Below, in pieces: positions 9,830-18,886 of a stretch of 64,000 nt of DNA (position 1 is the first letter of the stretch; the number at the start of each line of letters is the position of its first letter). A program made the position numbers and the translations under genes. Below the pieces are notes generated by a model. It was not told the DNA's origin, did no database searches, and worked only from the letters and a program-made list of their open reading frames with translations. The stretch lies in assembly GCA_018058095.1 (NCBI GenBank), contig JAGPCO010000006.1:1-64000 (forward strand). Reading direction: 5' to 3'. The stretch is from Kofleriaceae bacterium. GTDB taxonomy: Bacteria; Myxococcota_A; Polyangia; Haliangiales; Haliangiaceae.

Positions 9830-10438
9830 ATGAGGAACGCCCTGCTGCTCGCCGTCATGTTCTCCGCCAGCACCCTGGCCAGTTGTACGGTCGGCGAGGT
9901 CGGTCCGCTCGAGCCAGGGAACTCGGACGCCGGTGGTGGTGGTGGTGGAAACCCGGCCGATGCCGCACCGGCCGGGACGCCGGATGCCCCGGGTGGTGGG
10001 GGCACCGCGCGCCTGCAGATCACCGCGACCTCCACGCCGAGTGGTGGTCAGTACGCCCCGGCTCACGTGGTGGCGGTGTGGGTCGAGTCCAACGGCGCCA
10101 TCGTCCGCACAATCCAGCGCTGGTCGGGGGCGCGGACCCGGCACCTGGTCGCGTGGAACCTGATGGCGGGCGCGGGCGACACCGACGCCGTCTCGGGCGC
10201 GACTCGCAACAACCACAACACGCCGCTCACCATCACCTGGGACCTGCGCGATCGCGCCGGCCAGATCGTCCCCGACGGCACCTACACCGTGCGGATGGAG
10301 TCGACCGATCGGAACTCGAACACCGCGGCCCAGAACAACCAGGGCACGTTCACCTTCGTCAAGGGCCCGGCCCCGCAGCAGCAGACCGCGCTGACCAACG
10401 GCGGCTTCACCAACGTCTCGATCGACTTCGCGCCGTAA
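9830..10438 (+). CDS. DUF2271 family lipoprotein
   Basis: 202 aa. Lipoprotein signal (MRNALLLAVMFSAST, lipobox LASC), then a Gly/Asp/Ala linker to about residue 60. The mature domain shows the DUF2271 pattern: an early strand VVAVWVESNG, a Trp-containing strand, DAVSGATRNN, then TITWDLRDRAGQIVPDGTYTVRMESTDRN. DUF2271 proteins are periplasmic or surface beta-domain proteins, often near FMN or thiol-redox genes; the biochemical role is not established. It stands alone, convergent with the next gene. The segment 9674-9829 before it holds nothing I recognise. Confidence 0.8.
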   Translation: MRNALLLAVMFSASTLASCTVGEVGPLEPGNSDAGGGGGGNPADAAPAGTPDAPGGGGTARLQITATSTPSGGQYAPAHVVAVWVESNGAIVRTIQRWSGARTRHLVAWNLMAGAGDTDAVSGATRNNHNTPLTITWDLRDRAGQIVPDGTYTVRMESTDRNSNTAAQNNQGTFTFVKGPAPQQQTALTNGGFTNVSIDFAP

Positions 10439-10460
10439 GCGGGGAGGGGTCGAGCGGAGC

Positions 10461-11687
10461 TCAGGGCAGGCTCACCATGATGGGCGTCGTCAACGGGGCC
10501 AAGGTGCACTCGAACGAGGGTTCACCAGGCGTCTGAGTCCACATCATGCAGCCCGTCGGAGGCGCGATGCCGAGCATCGTGGTTCCGACGATGGTGAGCG
10601 TCATGCCGGCCGGGAAGGCCGCCGTCCTCGATTGGTTTTCGATCAGCCCCAGCTCGGCCGGCGCGGAGACCTGGCTGCTCGGACCGGTGACGACCTGTAC
10701 GTCGACAACCCTGGTCAGCTCGGCGGTGACGGTGGCGTCCTCGGTACCCAGCTCGATCGTGACCCGATCCCCGTCGGTCATGCACACAACGCCGGCGCAG
10801 GACCACCGGTCGAGGCGGACCTGCTGCCCCGCCCCCACCGTGAAGGTGGTGCGGGTGCCGGCGTCGAAGTGGTCGACGCACAGCGACGCCTGGGTGCATG
10901 CCAACGGCCGTGGAGCCCCACGGTCGATGGTGTAGGCCGCGTTGGGGTCGTTGCTGAGGACCACGGCCAGCGCGAGCTGCGGCGTGCGCACGAACTTGTA
11001 CGCGACCTGGCCGGCGTCGCCCGGGCCCACGGTGCAGGTGCCGTCGCCGTTGGGCGTGCAGCCATTCCAGCTCGCGGGCTCCTCGCGCCAGCGCTGGTCG
11101 CCGATGAGCTGCGGCCTGAGCACGATCGGCCGGGTCGGCAGAAAGCTGCTGACGCAGGCGGGCGGGCAGGCGAGGCCGCTCGGGTCCGACTCGACGATGG
11201 CGCTGCCCTGCTCTCCACCGGTGAGGGTCAGGTTGACGACCCGGTTGCCCGCGGGCCCGAACGCCACTCCGACCATGGTGTCAGCGCCGACGGTGAGGGT
11301 GCAGCCAGGCAGGGTCCCACCACAGGGCGCGGTCCAGGCCAGCACCGTGTTGCCGGCGGCCGGCTGCGCGATCAGCTCGACGATGGCGCCGTCGGCCACG
11401 TCGAACACGCAGGTTCGGTCTCCGCCGCGGGCGTCGCAGGTCGCGTTGCCGTCGACCTGGACCACGCCGGGGCCGCTGACGCCGAGGCTCAGCCGGTGGA
11501 TGGCCCCTCCGCTGCAGCTCGCGCCGCCGTTGCTGCACAGGCCGTCGACGTTGCACGACTGGCCATCGGGACAGGTGGAGGTGACGTCACAGGTGACCGC
11601 ACACGGGGCGGCCGAGCCCGCCTGGTAGCACGCTGGCAGCGGAACCACCCCGACGGCGAGGGCCACGACCAGGCAGGGACGGAGCAT
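10461..11687 (-). CDS. Cys-rich repeat-bearing lipoprotein
   Basis: About 408 aa. The start at 11687 is preferred: it leads directly into a lipoprotein signal (MLRPCLVVALAVGVVPLPAC) and sits 8 nt after a -10-like TAACCT. The N-terminal mature part carries a Cys-rich motif typical of Myxococcota surface proteins (VTCDVTSTCPDGQSCNVDGLCSNG). The rest is a series of beta-repeat units of about 75 residues (PAAGNTVLAWTAPCGGTLPGC and similar) that resemble InlB B-type repeats with paired cysteines. Probably outer-membrane or surface anchored. No enzymatic motif is visible and I assign no function. Confidence 0.78.
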   Translation of the reverse strand: MLRPCLVVALAVGVVPLPACYQAGSAAPCAVTCDVTSTCPDGQSCNVDGLCSNGGASCSGGAIHRLSLGVSGPGVVQVDGNATCDARGGDRTCVFDVADGAIVELIAQPAAGNTVLAWTAPCGGTLPGCTLTVGADTMVGVAFGPAGNRVVNLTLTGGEQGSAIVESDPSGLACPPACVSSFLPTRPIVLRPQLIGDQRWREEPASWNGCTPNGDGTCTVGPGDAGQVAYKFVRTPQLALAVVLSNDPNAAYTIDRGAPRPLACTQASLCVDHFDAGTRTTFTVGAGQQVRLDRWSCAGVVCMTDGDRVTIELGTEDATVTAELTRVVDVQVVTGPSSQVSAPAELGLIENQSRTAAFPAGMTLTIVGTTMLGIAPPTGCMMWTQTPGEPSFECTLAPLTTPIMVSLP

Positions 11688-11695
11688 ACCCAGGC

Positions 11696-11701
11696 AGGTT
11701 A
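11696..11701 (-). promoter_or_regulatory. Candidate -10 box TAACCT for the Cys-rich lipoprotein
   Basis: TAACCT on the minus strand, 8 nt before the ATG at 11687, with no Shine-Dalgarno sequence between. Fits the leaderless pattern repeated through the window. Confidence 0.4.
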
Positions 11702-11743
11702 TCACGGCGCCCACGGCGCTGGCCGAGCAGGTCGTGGCCGGGC

Positions 11744-11749
11744 TACCGT
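11744..11749 (+). promoter_or_regulatory. Candidate -10 box TACCGT, leaderless start
   Basis: TACCGT lies 6 nt before the ATG at 11756. The same GCTACCGTC string precedes the ATG at 30469 with identical spacing. No ribosome binding site is seen, which suggests transcription starts at or next to the ATG. Confidence 0.45.
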
Positions 11750-11755
11750 CGGGCC

Positions 11756-12313
11756 ATGTCGACCTGGATGTGGATCGCCATCGGCGGAGGTGCGGCCATC
11801 GCCGCCGGCGCGGCCTGGCTGTTCTGGCCGGTCAACTCGGCGCGCGACCGCGAGCTGGCCGACCCGTCGACCCGGTTCCACTGGGTGGTGATCACCAGCT
11901 ATCGCGGCCTGGCCAACCCGACCATGCTCAGCCCGAGCCAGGCTCGCGACATCCTCCAGGGCGGCTGGAGCTGTGACGATCGTGCCGCCCTGGTGGCGAA
12001 GATCGACGCCTATCGCGGCGGCGGCGAGATCAACCCGGCGTTCGACGTCGCGCGCATCCTGTGGCTGAGCGAGCTGGCGCGGTCCGCGCAGTGGCTCGAC
12101 CAGGGCGCGGTCCGGGCCTACAGCCAGGAAGGCGTGGCCCGCCTGCGCGCCAGCTATCGCGACTGGGCCAGCTTCGCCGACGCGCTGGTCGAGGGCCGGC
12201 AGCGCTGGTACCTCGAGATCGCCGGGCAGCCGAACATGCCGGCCGATCAGCACGCCGACGCCGCCGCGTCCCGCCAGGCGGCGCAGCCGCTGTGGGCCAG
12301 CACGCCCTGGTAG
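11756..12313 (+). CDS. DUF1266 family protein, membrane-anchored
   Basis: 185 aa. One N-terminal membrane segment (about residues 4-24, MWIAIGGGAAIAAGAAWLFW) is followed by a soluble helical domain. The order WSCDDRAALVAKID, then ARILWLSELARSAQWLDQGAVRAYSQ, then SFADALVEGRQRW matches DUF1266, a family of small helical domains of unknown activity in bacterial envelope or polymorphic-toxin contexts. The start follows a -10-like TACCGT. The kinase gene begins about 30 nt downstream on the same strand, so co-expression is possible. Function unknown. Confidence 0.78.
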   Translation: MSTWMWIAIGGGAAIAAGAAWLFWPVNSARDRELADPSTRFHWVVITSYRGLANPTMLSPSQARDILQGGWSCDDRAALVAKIDAYRGGGEINPAFDVARILWLSELARSAQWLDQGAVRAYSQEGVARLRASYRDWASFADALVEGRQRWYLEIAGQPNMPADQHADAAASRQAAQPLWASTPW

Positions 12314-12342
12314 CGCGCGTTGCGGGAAGCCATGGTGCCGCG

Positions 12343-15060
12343 TTGACCCCGAAGGACGAGCCGACCGGCGGCGACGACGCGTACGCGCCGACGCTGATGA
12401 CGCCGTCGGGCGGACCCGGTCACGACGGGGGTGGCGCCGCGGCGGCGACGGCGCGGCCCGAGCCGCTGTTCCACATCGATCGCTTCGCGATCGAGCGTCA
12501 GCTCGGCGCGGGTGGCATGGGGGTGGTGTACGCCGGGTTCGACCCCGAGCTGGCGCGCCCCGTCGCCATCAAGGTGGTCCGTGGCCGCCAGGCCGACACC
12601 GCGGCCGGGCGCCTGCTTCGCCGCGAGGCCCAGGCCATGGCCCGGCTGGCGCACCCCAACGTCGTCACGGTGTACGAGGTCGGGCTGTTCGAGGAGCAGG
12701 TCTACCTGGTCATGGAGCTGGTCGATGGCCAGGACCTGGGCGCCTGGCTGCGGGCGCAGCCGCGGCGCTGGCGCGACATCGTCGGCTTGTTCGTGGCGGC
12801 CGGCGATGGGCTGGCCGCCGCCCACGACGCCGGCATCATCCACCGCGACTTCAAGCCGGCCAACGTGCTGGTCGACGGTGGCGGCCGGGTCCGCGTCGGC
12901 GACTTCGGCCTGGCCCGGGTCGGCCCGAGCGCCGACGAGCTGGCGGCGATGACCCCCGGCCCGACGCCGCCGGCGTCACCATCGTCGCCGCCCTCGTCGT
13001 CGTCGTCACCATCGTCGCCGCCCTCGTCGTCGTCGTCGGCGCGCACCACCATCGGCGTGGCTGGGACCCCGGCGTACATGGCGCCCGAGCAGTGGGATGG
13101 GGTGCCCGATGCGCGCAGTGACCAGTTCGCCTTCGCGGTCACCCTGCACGAGGCGCTGTTCGGCCACCGACCTGACGACAGCCCGGCCAGCCGGCGTGGC
13201 GGTGCCGACGACCGCGACCAGGTCCCGCGGCTGGTGGTGCGGACCCTGGCGCGGGCGAGCGCCCGTCAGGCGAGCGACCGCTACCCGTCGATGCACCTGG
13301 TGTTGCGTCAGCTTCGGCAGGCGCTGGCGCGTCGGCGTCAGCTGGTCGTGGCCGCGGCCATCGGCGCGGCCATGGTCGCCAGCGCCGTCGGCGCCGTGGC
13401 CCTCACGCGTGGTGGCGGGACCGACGGCCAGGGCCCGTGCGCCGGGCCGTCGCCCGTCGTCGCCGTCTGGCCCGCCACTGCGCAGGCCACGCTGGCGGCG
13501 TCCGCCTCGGCCAGCGCGCGTACCGCCGGTGCGCTGGCGACGTCGTGGTCCCAGACCTGGCACACCACGCGGCAGGTCGCGTGCCGGGGCCCGGTCGCCG
13601 CGCGCGCCGCGCAGCTCGAGTGCCTCGACCGCGCCCTGATCGCGTTCCAGGCGCTGGTGGCGCCCTGGCGCGCCGACGCGACCCTGGCCGCGGACGCGGT
13701 CGAGCTCGCGCGTGACCAACCCGCGCCGGCCGAGTGCCTGACCCCACCAGCCCGCGACGCGCCCCTGTCGCCGACGCAGCGCCTCACGCTGTCCCGCCTC
13801 GAGGCCATCCACGCCACGGTCCGCGTCGGCCACCTCGAGCACGCCCGGGCGGCGCTGGCCAAGGTGGCCCCGGGTGACGTCGAGGCGCATCCTCACCTCG
13901 GCGAGCTGGCCGCGGCCATCGAGTCCCACCTGGCGCACGACGCCGGTGAGCTGCGGCGGGCCGCCGATCTGGCCCGGACGCGGGCGACGCTGGCCGCCCG
14001 ACGAGGCGCGCCGCGCCGGGTGGTCGAGGCGCTGCTGGCGCGCGCCAACGCCCTGAGCGACCTCGGCGTGCCGGCCGAGGCGCTCGAGGTGCTGGCAGCG
14101 GCCGAGGCCATGGTGGTGCTCGAGCAGCTCGAGCGCGACGACACCCTGGCCAGCTACGTCACCATGGCCCAGGCCCGGGCCAGCTACGCCGCGCGCGACC
14201 TCCCTCGGGTGGAGGCGGTGCTGGCGCCGGCGGTCGAGCGCCTCAGCGCCTCCCGCGACCCCGACCATCGGATCGAGCTGGCCGGCCTGCTCCAGCTCGT
14301 CAACGAGGTCGAGGTGGAGCGCGGCACGCCGGACGCGGTCGCCCGCGGCATCGCCGCGCTCGAGCGCGCCCGCGCCATCTACCTCGAGCTGCTGGGGCCA
14401 GACTTCCATCGGCTGCCGCTCATCGAGGCCGGCCTGGCCCAGGCCTACCTCGAGCTCGGCCGCCCGGCCGAGGCCGAGCCGGTGCTGGCGAGCGCGCTGC
14501 GGCGGGTGGTGGAGATCTACGGGCCCGTGCACGTGCTGGTCGGCAAGCTGACGACCGTGCAGGCGCGGATCCGGTTCGAGCTGGGGGACCGGGCGGGCGC
14601 GTCGCGCCTGCTGGCGGAAGGCCGCGAGATCCTCGCGCGCCACCTCGATCCGGCCAACCACGACTTCGCCGCGGCGGCCGAGCTGGCCGGTGAGCTCGCG
14701 CTGGTCGCCGGGGACTGGGCCCAGGCCCGGGCCGAGTTCGCCGCCGCGGTCGTGGTCTATGGCCAGACCGGCGTGCCGCGAGGGACGCCGTCGCACACCG
14801 GCCTGGCCCTGGCGCTGGTGGAGCTGGGCCGGCTGGCCGAGGCCACGCCGCTGGCCGAGGGCGAGGCCGCCGACCCTTCGCCGCTCGATCTGGTCGTGCA
14901 GGCACGCCTGGCGCTGGCTCGAGGGGACCGCGACCAGGCCCGGAGCCTGGGCGCCGCCGCCCGCGCCGGTGCGGCCGAACACGCCCTCGTCGGCCAGGAC
15001 GCGCACCAGCTGCGGCAGGCGCTGGACCTGCTCGATCGCCGCCTGCTCGCCGCGCGCTGA
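12343..15060 (+). CDS. Hanks-type Ser/Thr protein kinase with TPR-like C-terminal domain
   Basis: About 905 aa from a TTG at 12343; an ATG at 12397 is the alternative. The kinase domain has GAGGMGVVY, VAIKVV, HRDFKPANVL (catalytic Asp near 169), DFGLA (Asp near 187) and MAPEQW (Glu near 249). DFG and APE are separated by about 62 residues because of a low-complexity Ser/Pro stretch encoded by two 30-bp DNA repeats. One membrane span (about residues 335-357) follows, then about 540 residues of Ala/Leu/Glu-rich helical TPR-like repeats, predicted to face the periplasm. HRD, DFG and APE are intact, so it should be active. This is a common myxobacterial receptor-kinase layout; ligand and substrates are unknown. 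Confidence 0.93.
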   Translation: MTPKDEPTGGDDAYAPTLMTPSGGPGHDGGGAAAATARPEPLFHIDRFAIERQLGAGGMGVVYAGFDPELARPVAIKVVRGRQADTAAGRLLRREAQAMARLAHPNVVTVYEVGLFEEQVYLVMELVDGQDLGAWLRAQPRRWRDIVGLFVAAGDGLAAAHDAGIIHRDFKPANVLVDGGGRVRVGDFGLARVGPSADELAAMTPGPTPPASPSSPPSSSSSPSSPPSSSSSARTTIGVAGTPAYMAPEQWDGVPDARSDQFAFAVTLHEALFGHRPDDSPASRRGGADDRDQVPRLVVRTLARASARQASDRYPSMHLVLRQLRQALARRRQLVVAAAIGAAMVASAVGAVALTRGGGTDGQGPCAGPSPVVAVWPATAQATLAASASASARTAGALATSWSQTWHTTRQVACRGPVAARAAQLECLDRALIAFQALVAPWRADATLAADAVELARDQPAPAECLTPPARDAPLSPTQRLTLSRLEAIHATVRVGHLEHARAALAKVAPGDVEAHPHLGELAAAIESHLAHDAGELRRAADLARTRATLAARRGAPRRVVEALLARANALSDLGVPAEALEVLAAAEAMVVLEQLERDDTLASYVTMAQARASYAARDLPRVEAVLAPAVERLSASRDPDHRIELAGLLQLVNEVEVERGTPDAVARGIAALERARAIYLELLGPDFHRLPLIEAGLAQAYLELGRPAEAEPVLASALRRVVEIYGPVHVLVGKLTTVQARIRFELGDRAGASRLLAEGREILARHLDPANHDFAAAAELAGELALVAGDWAQARAEFAAAVVVYGQTGVPRGTPSHTGLALALVELGRLAEATPLAEGEAADPSPLDLVVQARLALARGDRDQARSLGAAARAGAAEHALVGQDAHQLRQALDLLDRRLLAAR
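12976..13035 (+). repeat. Two tandem 30-bp repeats inside the kinase activation loop
   Basis: Perfect 30-nt units at 12976-13005 and 13006-13035, built on TCG and CGC triplets. They encode alternating Ser-rich and Pro-containing blocks between the DFG and APE motifs. The unit is a multiple of three, so slippage keeps the frame. Confidence 0.9.
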
Positions 15061-15066
15061 GGAGGA

Positions 15067-15124
15067 CGATCGTCGTTGCCGGTGCCGGCGCAGCAGCGTA
15101 CGGTGCCGGCAAGCAACGTGATCG
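15067..15124 (+). terminator. Long imperfect hairpin after the kinase gene
   Basis: Starts 7 nt after the kinase stop. A 12-bp stem (15076-15087 with 15101-15112, core TTGCCGG/CCGGCAA) is extended by weaker pairing of CGATCG at both outer ends. No U-run follows, so it may be a non-canonical terminator or an attenuator before the glycosyltransferase gene. Confidence 0.4.
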
Positions 15125-15169
15125 TCGACGAGCCTCGTCGAGGGCGCGGTGGTCGGGAAGGTCGGGCGG

Positions 15170-17563
15170 ATGTCGTACGGTCAAGCGGGTGGAGTGCGTT
15201 CGAGTGATTCGGAGTCCCGGGGCGGGCACGTGCCAGGCTGGGCCACCGAGCCGCTGCATCGGGTCGCCATCCTCGGCAATCACCTGCCGCGGCAGTGTGG
15301 CATCGCCACGTTCACCACCGATCTGGCCGAGGCCATCGTCGCGGTCCGGCCCGCGCTCGATTGCTTCGTGCTGGCCGTCAACGACGAGGGCCGCCGCCAC
15401 GCCTACCCGCCGCGGGTGCAGTTCGAGATCACCGAGCCGGATCTGGTCTCGTACCGGCGCGCGGCCGACTACCTCAACGTCCGCCGGGTCGACGTGGTCT
15501 CGGTCCAGCACGAGTACGGCATCTTCGGCGGCAAGGCCGGCAGCCACGTCTTGACCCTGCTGCGCGAGCTGCGGATGCCGATCGTCACGACGCTGCACAC
15601 CGTGCTCGAACAGCCCGACGAGCGGCAGCGCCAGGTGATGGACGAGCTGGCCGCGCTGTCGACCCGCCTGGTCGTGATGTCGGACGCCGGCGCCGACCTG
15701 CTGCACCGGGTGCATCAGGTGCCGCGCGACAAGATCGACCACGTCGCGCACGGCATCCCGGCCCTGCCGGCGGGCGAGCACAAGGACCCGCTCGGGCTGT
15801 CGGGCAAGACCGTGCTCCTCACCTTCGGCCTGCTGTCACCCGACAAGGGCGTCGAGTACGTCATCGACGCCTTGCCGGCCATCCTGGCCCGCCATCCCGA
15901 CGTGGTCTACGTCGTGCTCGGCGCGACGCATCCGCACGTCAAGGCCCGCGCCGGTGAGGCGTACCGCCTCGGCCTGGTCGCGCGCGCGGTCCGGCTCGGC
16001 GTCAGCGACCACGTGGTCTTCCACGACCGCTTCGTCAGCACCGACGAGCTGACCACGTTCCTGGCCGCGGCCGACGTGTACCTCACGCCGTACCTCAACA
16101 TGGAGCAGAGCACCTCGGGCACGCTGGCCTACGCCGTCGGCGGCGGTCGCGCCGTCATCTCCACGCCGTACCGCCACGCCCGCGAGCTGCTGGCCGAGGG
16201 CCGCGGCCTGCTGGTGCCCCGGGCCGACGCTGGCGCCATCGCCCGCGAGGTCGATGGGCTCCTGTCCGATCCGGCCGAGCGTGCCGCGCTGTGCGCTCGT
16301 GCCGCCGCCTACGGCGTCGACAAGCGCTGGCCGGTGGTGGCCGAGGCGTACCTGGCGACCTTCACGCGGGCGCGCCACGAGCACGCCGCGCAAGGTCGTG
16401 CCCGCTACAGCGCACCGCCGGTGAGCGCGCGCCGTGACGAGCTGCCGGAGGTCAACTTCGAGCACCTGCGCGCCCTGACCGACCAGACCGGCATCCTCCA
16501 GCACGCCGCCTTCAACGTGCCGAGCTACGCCGAGGGCTACTGCGTCGATGACAACGCCCGGGCCCTGCTGCTGATGGCGCTGGCCGAGGACTCCGGCACC
16601 AACGACCCAGCCCTGGTCCGGGCCCTGGCCACCCGCTACCTGGCCTTCGTCAACCATGCGTTCGAGCCGCGCACCGGCCGCTTCCGCAACTTCATGTCGT
16701 ACGCGCACCGGTGGGACGACCGGGCCAGCTCGGAGGACAGCCACGGCCGGGCCATGTGGGCGCTCGGCACCGTGGTCGGCCGCTCGCGCGACCCGGGCCG
16801 GCACAGCCTGGCCGGGCGGTTGTTCCACCTCGGTATGCCGGTGGTGAGCGAGTTCACCAGCCCACGCGCCTGGGCCTACGTGCTCCTCGGCCTGGCCGAG
16901 TACCTGCGCGCGTTCTGGGGCGACAGCCAGGCCGAGGCGACCCAGCGCCTGCTCGCGACCCGCCTGCGCGACCTGTTCCGCCGCACCAGCCAGCGGGACT
17001 GGCCGTGGTTCGAGGATCGCCTGACCTACTGCAACCCGCGCCTGCCCCAGGCCCTCATCGTCACCGCGCGCTGGCTGCACGACGAGGAGCTGCTGGCCGT
17101 CGGCTTGCGCTCGCTCGGCTGGCTGCTCGAGCAGCAGACCACCGCCGACGGGGTGTTCGCGCCGATCGGCAGCGACGGGTTCTACCCGCGCGGGCAGGCG
17201 CGCGCGCGCTACGACCAGCAGCCGGTCGAGGCCGGGGCGATGGTGTCGGCCTGCCTCGACGCCCGTCGCCTGACCGGCGACGCACGCTGGAGCGAGGGCG
17301 CTCACCGCGCGTTCGACTGGTTCCTCGGCCACAACGAGCTGCAGCGCCCGCTGTACGACGCGGCCACCGGCGCCTGTCACGACGGCCTGCACGCCGATCG
17401 CGTCAACGCCAACCAGGGCGCCGAGTCGACCCTGTCGTTCCTCCTGGCGCTATTCGAGCTCCGGGCCACCGATCGTCCGGATCTGACGCCGCGTCCGCCA
17501 CGTCCGGACCGTGCGCCGACGCCGACGCCGACGCCGTGGCCGAGCCCGAGCGTGCCGGCGTGA
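15170..17563 (+). CDS. GT4 glycosyltransferase fused to an alpha/alpha-toroid domain
   Basis: About 797 aa; start uncertain (15149, 15170 or a GTG near 15194), since the first 40 residues are low complexity. Residues about 35-395 form a GT-B retaining glycosyltransferase (GT4): GNHLPRQCGIATF, SVQHEYGIFGG, TFGLLSPDKGVEYVI, and the donor-site region PYLNMEQSTSGTLAYAVGGG. Residues about 425-770 are a helical domain with SYAEGYCVDDNARAL and EDSHGRAMWALG, resembling glycoside-processing toroids. The last residues are Pro/Thr-rich. The stop overlaps the GH130 start by 4 nt. GT4 enzymes of this type are paired with GH130 enzymes in mannoside metabolism, so a mannosyl-glycan role is a reasonable inference. 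Cytoplasmic; no signal peptide. Confidence 0.88.
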   Translation: MSYGQAGGVRSSDSESRGGHVPGWATEPLHRVAILGNHLPRQCGIATFTTDLAEAIVAVRPALDCFVLAVNDEGRRHAYPPRVQFEITEPDLVSYRRAADYLNVRRVDVVSVQHEYGIFGGKAGSHVLTLLRELRMPIVTTLHTVLEQPDERQRQVMDELAALSTRLVVMSDAGADLLHRVHQVPRDKIDHVAHGIPALPAGEHKDPLGLSGKTVLLTFGLLSPDKGVEYVIDALPAILARHPDVVYVVLGATHPHVKARAGEAYRLGLVARAVRLGVSDHVVFHDRFVSTDELTTFLAAADVYLTPYLNMEQSTSGTLAYAVGGGRAVISTPYRHARELLAEGRGLLVPRADAGAIAREVDGLLSDPAERAALCARAAAYGVDKRWPVVAEAYLATFTRARHEHAAQGRARYSAPPVSARRDELPEVNFEHLRALTDQTGILQHAAFNVPSYAEGYCVDDNARALLLMALAEDSGTNDPALVRALATRYLAFVNHAFEPRTGRFRNFMSYAHRWDDRASSEDSHGRAMWALGTVVGRSRDPGRHSLAGRLFHLGMPVVSEFTSPRAWAYVLLGLAEYLRAFWGDSQAEATQRLLATRLRDLFRRTSQRDWPWFEDRLTYCNPRLPQALIVTARWLHDEELLAVGLRSLGWLLEQQTTADGVFAPIGSDGFYPRGQARARYDQQPVEAGAMVSACLDARRLTGDARWSEGAHRAFDWFLGHNELQRPLYDAATGACHDGLHADRVNANQGAESTLSFLLALFELRATDRPDLTPRPPRPDRAPTPTPTPWPSPSVPA

Positions 17564-18543
17564 GCGCGGCCCGGCGTGACCGTGTGCTGCTGCGGCGCCA
17601 CCCGTCCAACCCCATCCTGTCGGCGGCCGATTGGCCGTACCCGGCCCACGTGGTGTTCAACCCCGGGGCGACCCGCCTGCGCGACGGCACCACGCTGCTG
17701 CTGTGCCGCGTCGAGGACCGGACCGGGCACTCGCACCTGTGCGCGGCGCGGTCGCGCAACGGCATCGATGGCTGGGTGATCGACCCGGAGCCGACGCTCA
17801 GCGCCAACCCCGAGCAGTTCCCCGAGGAGACCTGGGGCATCGAGGATCCCCGCATCACCTGGGTCGAGGAGCTCGGTCGCTACGTCATCGCCTACACCGC
17901 GTACAGCAAGGGCGGCCCCGGCGTGGCGCTGGCCTTGACCGAGGACTTCCGCACGTTCGAGCGGACCGGCCTGGTCATGCAGCCGGACGACAAGGACGCC
18001 GCGTTGCTGCCGCGTCGGGTCGATGGGCAGTTCGCGCTGATCCACCGGCCGATGCACGAGTCCGGTGCACACGTGTGGATCTCGTACTCCCCCGATCTGC
18101 GCAACTGGGGTGGGCACAAGCTGCTGCTGCCAGCGCGGCGGGGCGCCTGGTGGGACGCCAACAAGGTCGGCCTGTCGCCGCCGCTGATCGAGACCCCGGC
18201 CGGCTGGTTGATGCTCTACCACGGGGTGCGTCACACCGCGGCCGGGTGCCTGTACCGGCTCGGGCTGGCCCTGCTCGACCGCGATCACCCCGAGCGGGTG
18301 CTGGCCCGCGGCGACGCCTGGATGTTCGGTCCGGAGGCGCCGTACGAGCGTGCTGGCGACGTCGGCAACGTCGTGTTCCCGTGCGGGACGACCGTGGCCG
18401 ACGACGGCGACACGCTGCACGTCTACTACGGCGCGGCCGACACCTGCATCGGCCTGGCCACCGGCTCGATCGCCGAGATGCTGCGCTGGCTCGAGGACAG
18501 CCCGACCACGGCGCGCGAGCCGATGCCGCCGCTGGCGCCGTAG
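17560..18543 (+). CDS. GH130 family glycoside phosphorylase/hydrolase
   Basis: 327 aa from the GTG at 17560, sharing GTGA with the preceding stop, hence translationally coupled. GH130 enzymes are five-bladed propellers acting on beta-mannosides, often as inverting phosphorylases. Family marks: LLRRHPSNPIL at the N-terminus, FNPGATRL, LLCRVEDRTGHSHLCAARS, the catalytic segment WGIEDPRITW, SPPLIETPAGWLMLYHG and HVYYGAADTCIGLAT near the end. No signal peptide. Together with the GT4 protein it probably makes or recycles a mannose-containing oligosaccharide; the exact linkage cannot be read from sequence. Convergent with cutA, 13 nt apart. Confidence 0.92.
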   Translation: MSAARRDRVLLRRHPSNPILSAADWPYPAHVVFNPGATRLRDGTTLLLCRVEDRTGHSHLCAARSRNGIDGWVIDPEPTLSANPEQFPEETWGIEDPRITWVEELGRYVIAYTAYSKGGPGVALALTEDFRTFERTGLVMQPDDKDAALLPRRVDGQFALIHRPMHESGAHVWISYSPDLRNWGGHKLLLPARRGAWWDANKVGLSPPLIETPAGWLMLYHGVRHTAAGCLYRLGLALLDRDHPERVLARGDAWMFGPEAPYERAGDVGNVVFPCGTTVADDGDTLHVYYGAADTCIGLATGSIAEMLRWLEDSPTTAREPMPPLAP

Positions 18544-18556
18544 CGGGCGCGGCGGC

Positions 18557-18880
18557 TCAGGTGCGGGCCGCGACCTCGGCCTCGACCCACGCCAGGTACG
18601 GCGCGTGACCGGCGCTGATCGGGACGACCAGGATCTCCGGGACCTGATAGGGGTGAAGCCCACGCAGGCACTCGATCAGCGCGGCCGCGCCGGCCGCGGT
18701 GGTCTTGCACGTGGCCTGCACCTCGTCGGCCCGCTCGAGCGCGCCCTGCCAGCGGTAGACCGACCGGACCGGGCTCAGGCTGACGCAGGCGGCCAGCCGC
18801 GCCTCGACCACGGCGGTGGCGATCCGGTCGGCGTCGGCCGCGGGGAGGTTGGACAGCACCAGGACGAGGTCGGTCGTCAT
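18557..18880 (-). CDS. cutA: CutA family divalent-cation tolerance protein
   Basis: 107 aa, full length for the trimeric ferredoxin-like CutA family. Recognisable blocks are LVLVLSNLPAADADRIA, VEARLAACVSLSPVRSVYRWQG, EVQATCKTT and HPYQVPEILVVPISAGHAPYLAWV. CutA was named for copper tolerance in E. coli, but its mechanism is unsettled. A TACCCA -10-like box lies 6 nt before the ATG, divergent from the box of the next gene. Confidence 0.95.
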   Translation of the reverse strand: MTTDLVLVLSNLPAADADRIATAVVEARLAACVSLSPVRSVYRWQGALERADEVQATCKTTAAGAAALIECLRGLHPYQVPEILVVPISAGHAPYLAWVEAEVAART

Positions 18881-18886
18881 GGCCGG

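Noticed and set aside
12976-13035. Two 30-bp repeats as a possible CRISPR
   Set aside because: Directly adjacent units without spacers, in frame within a kinase gene.
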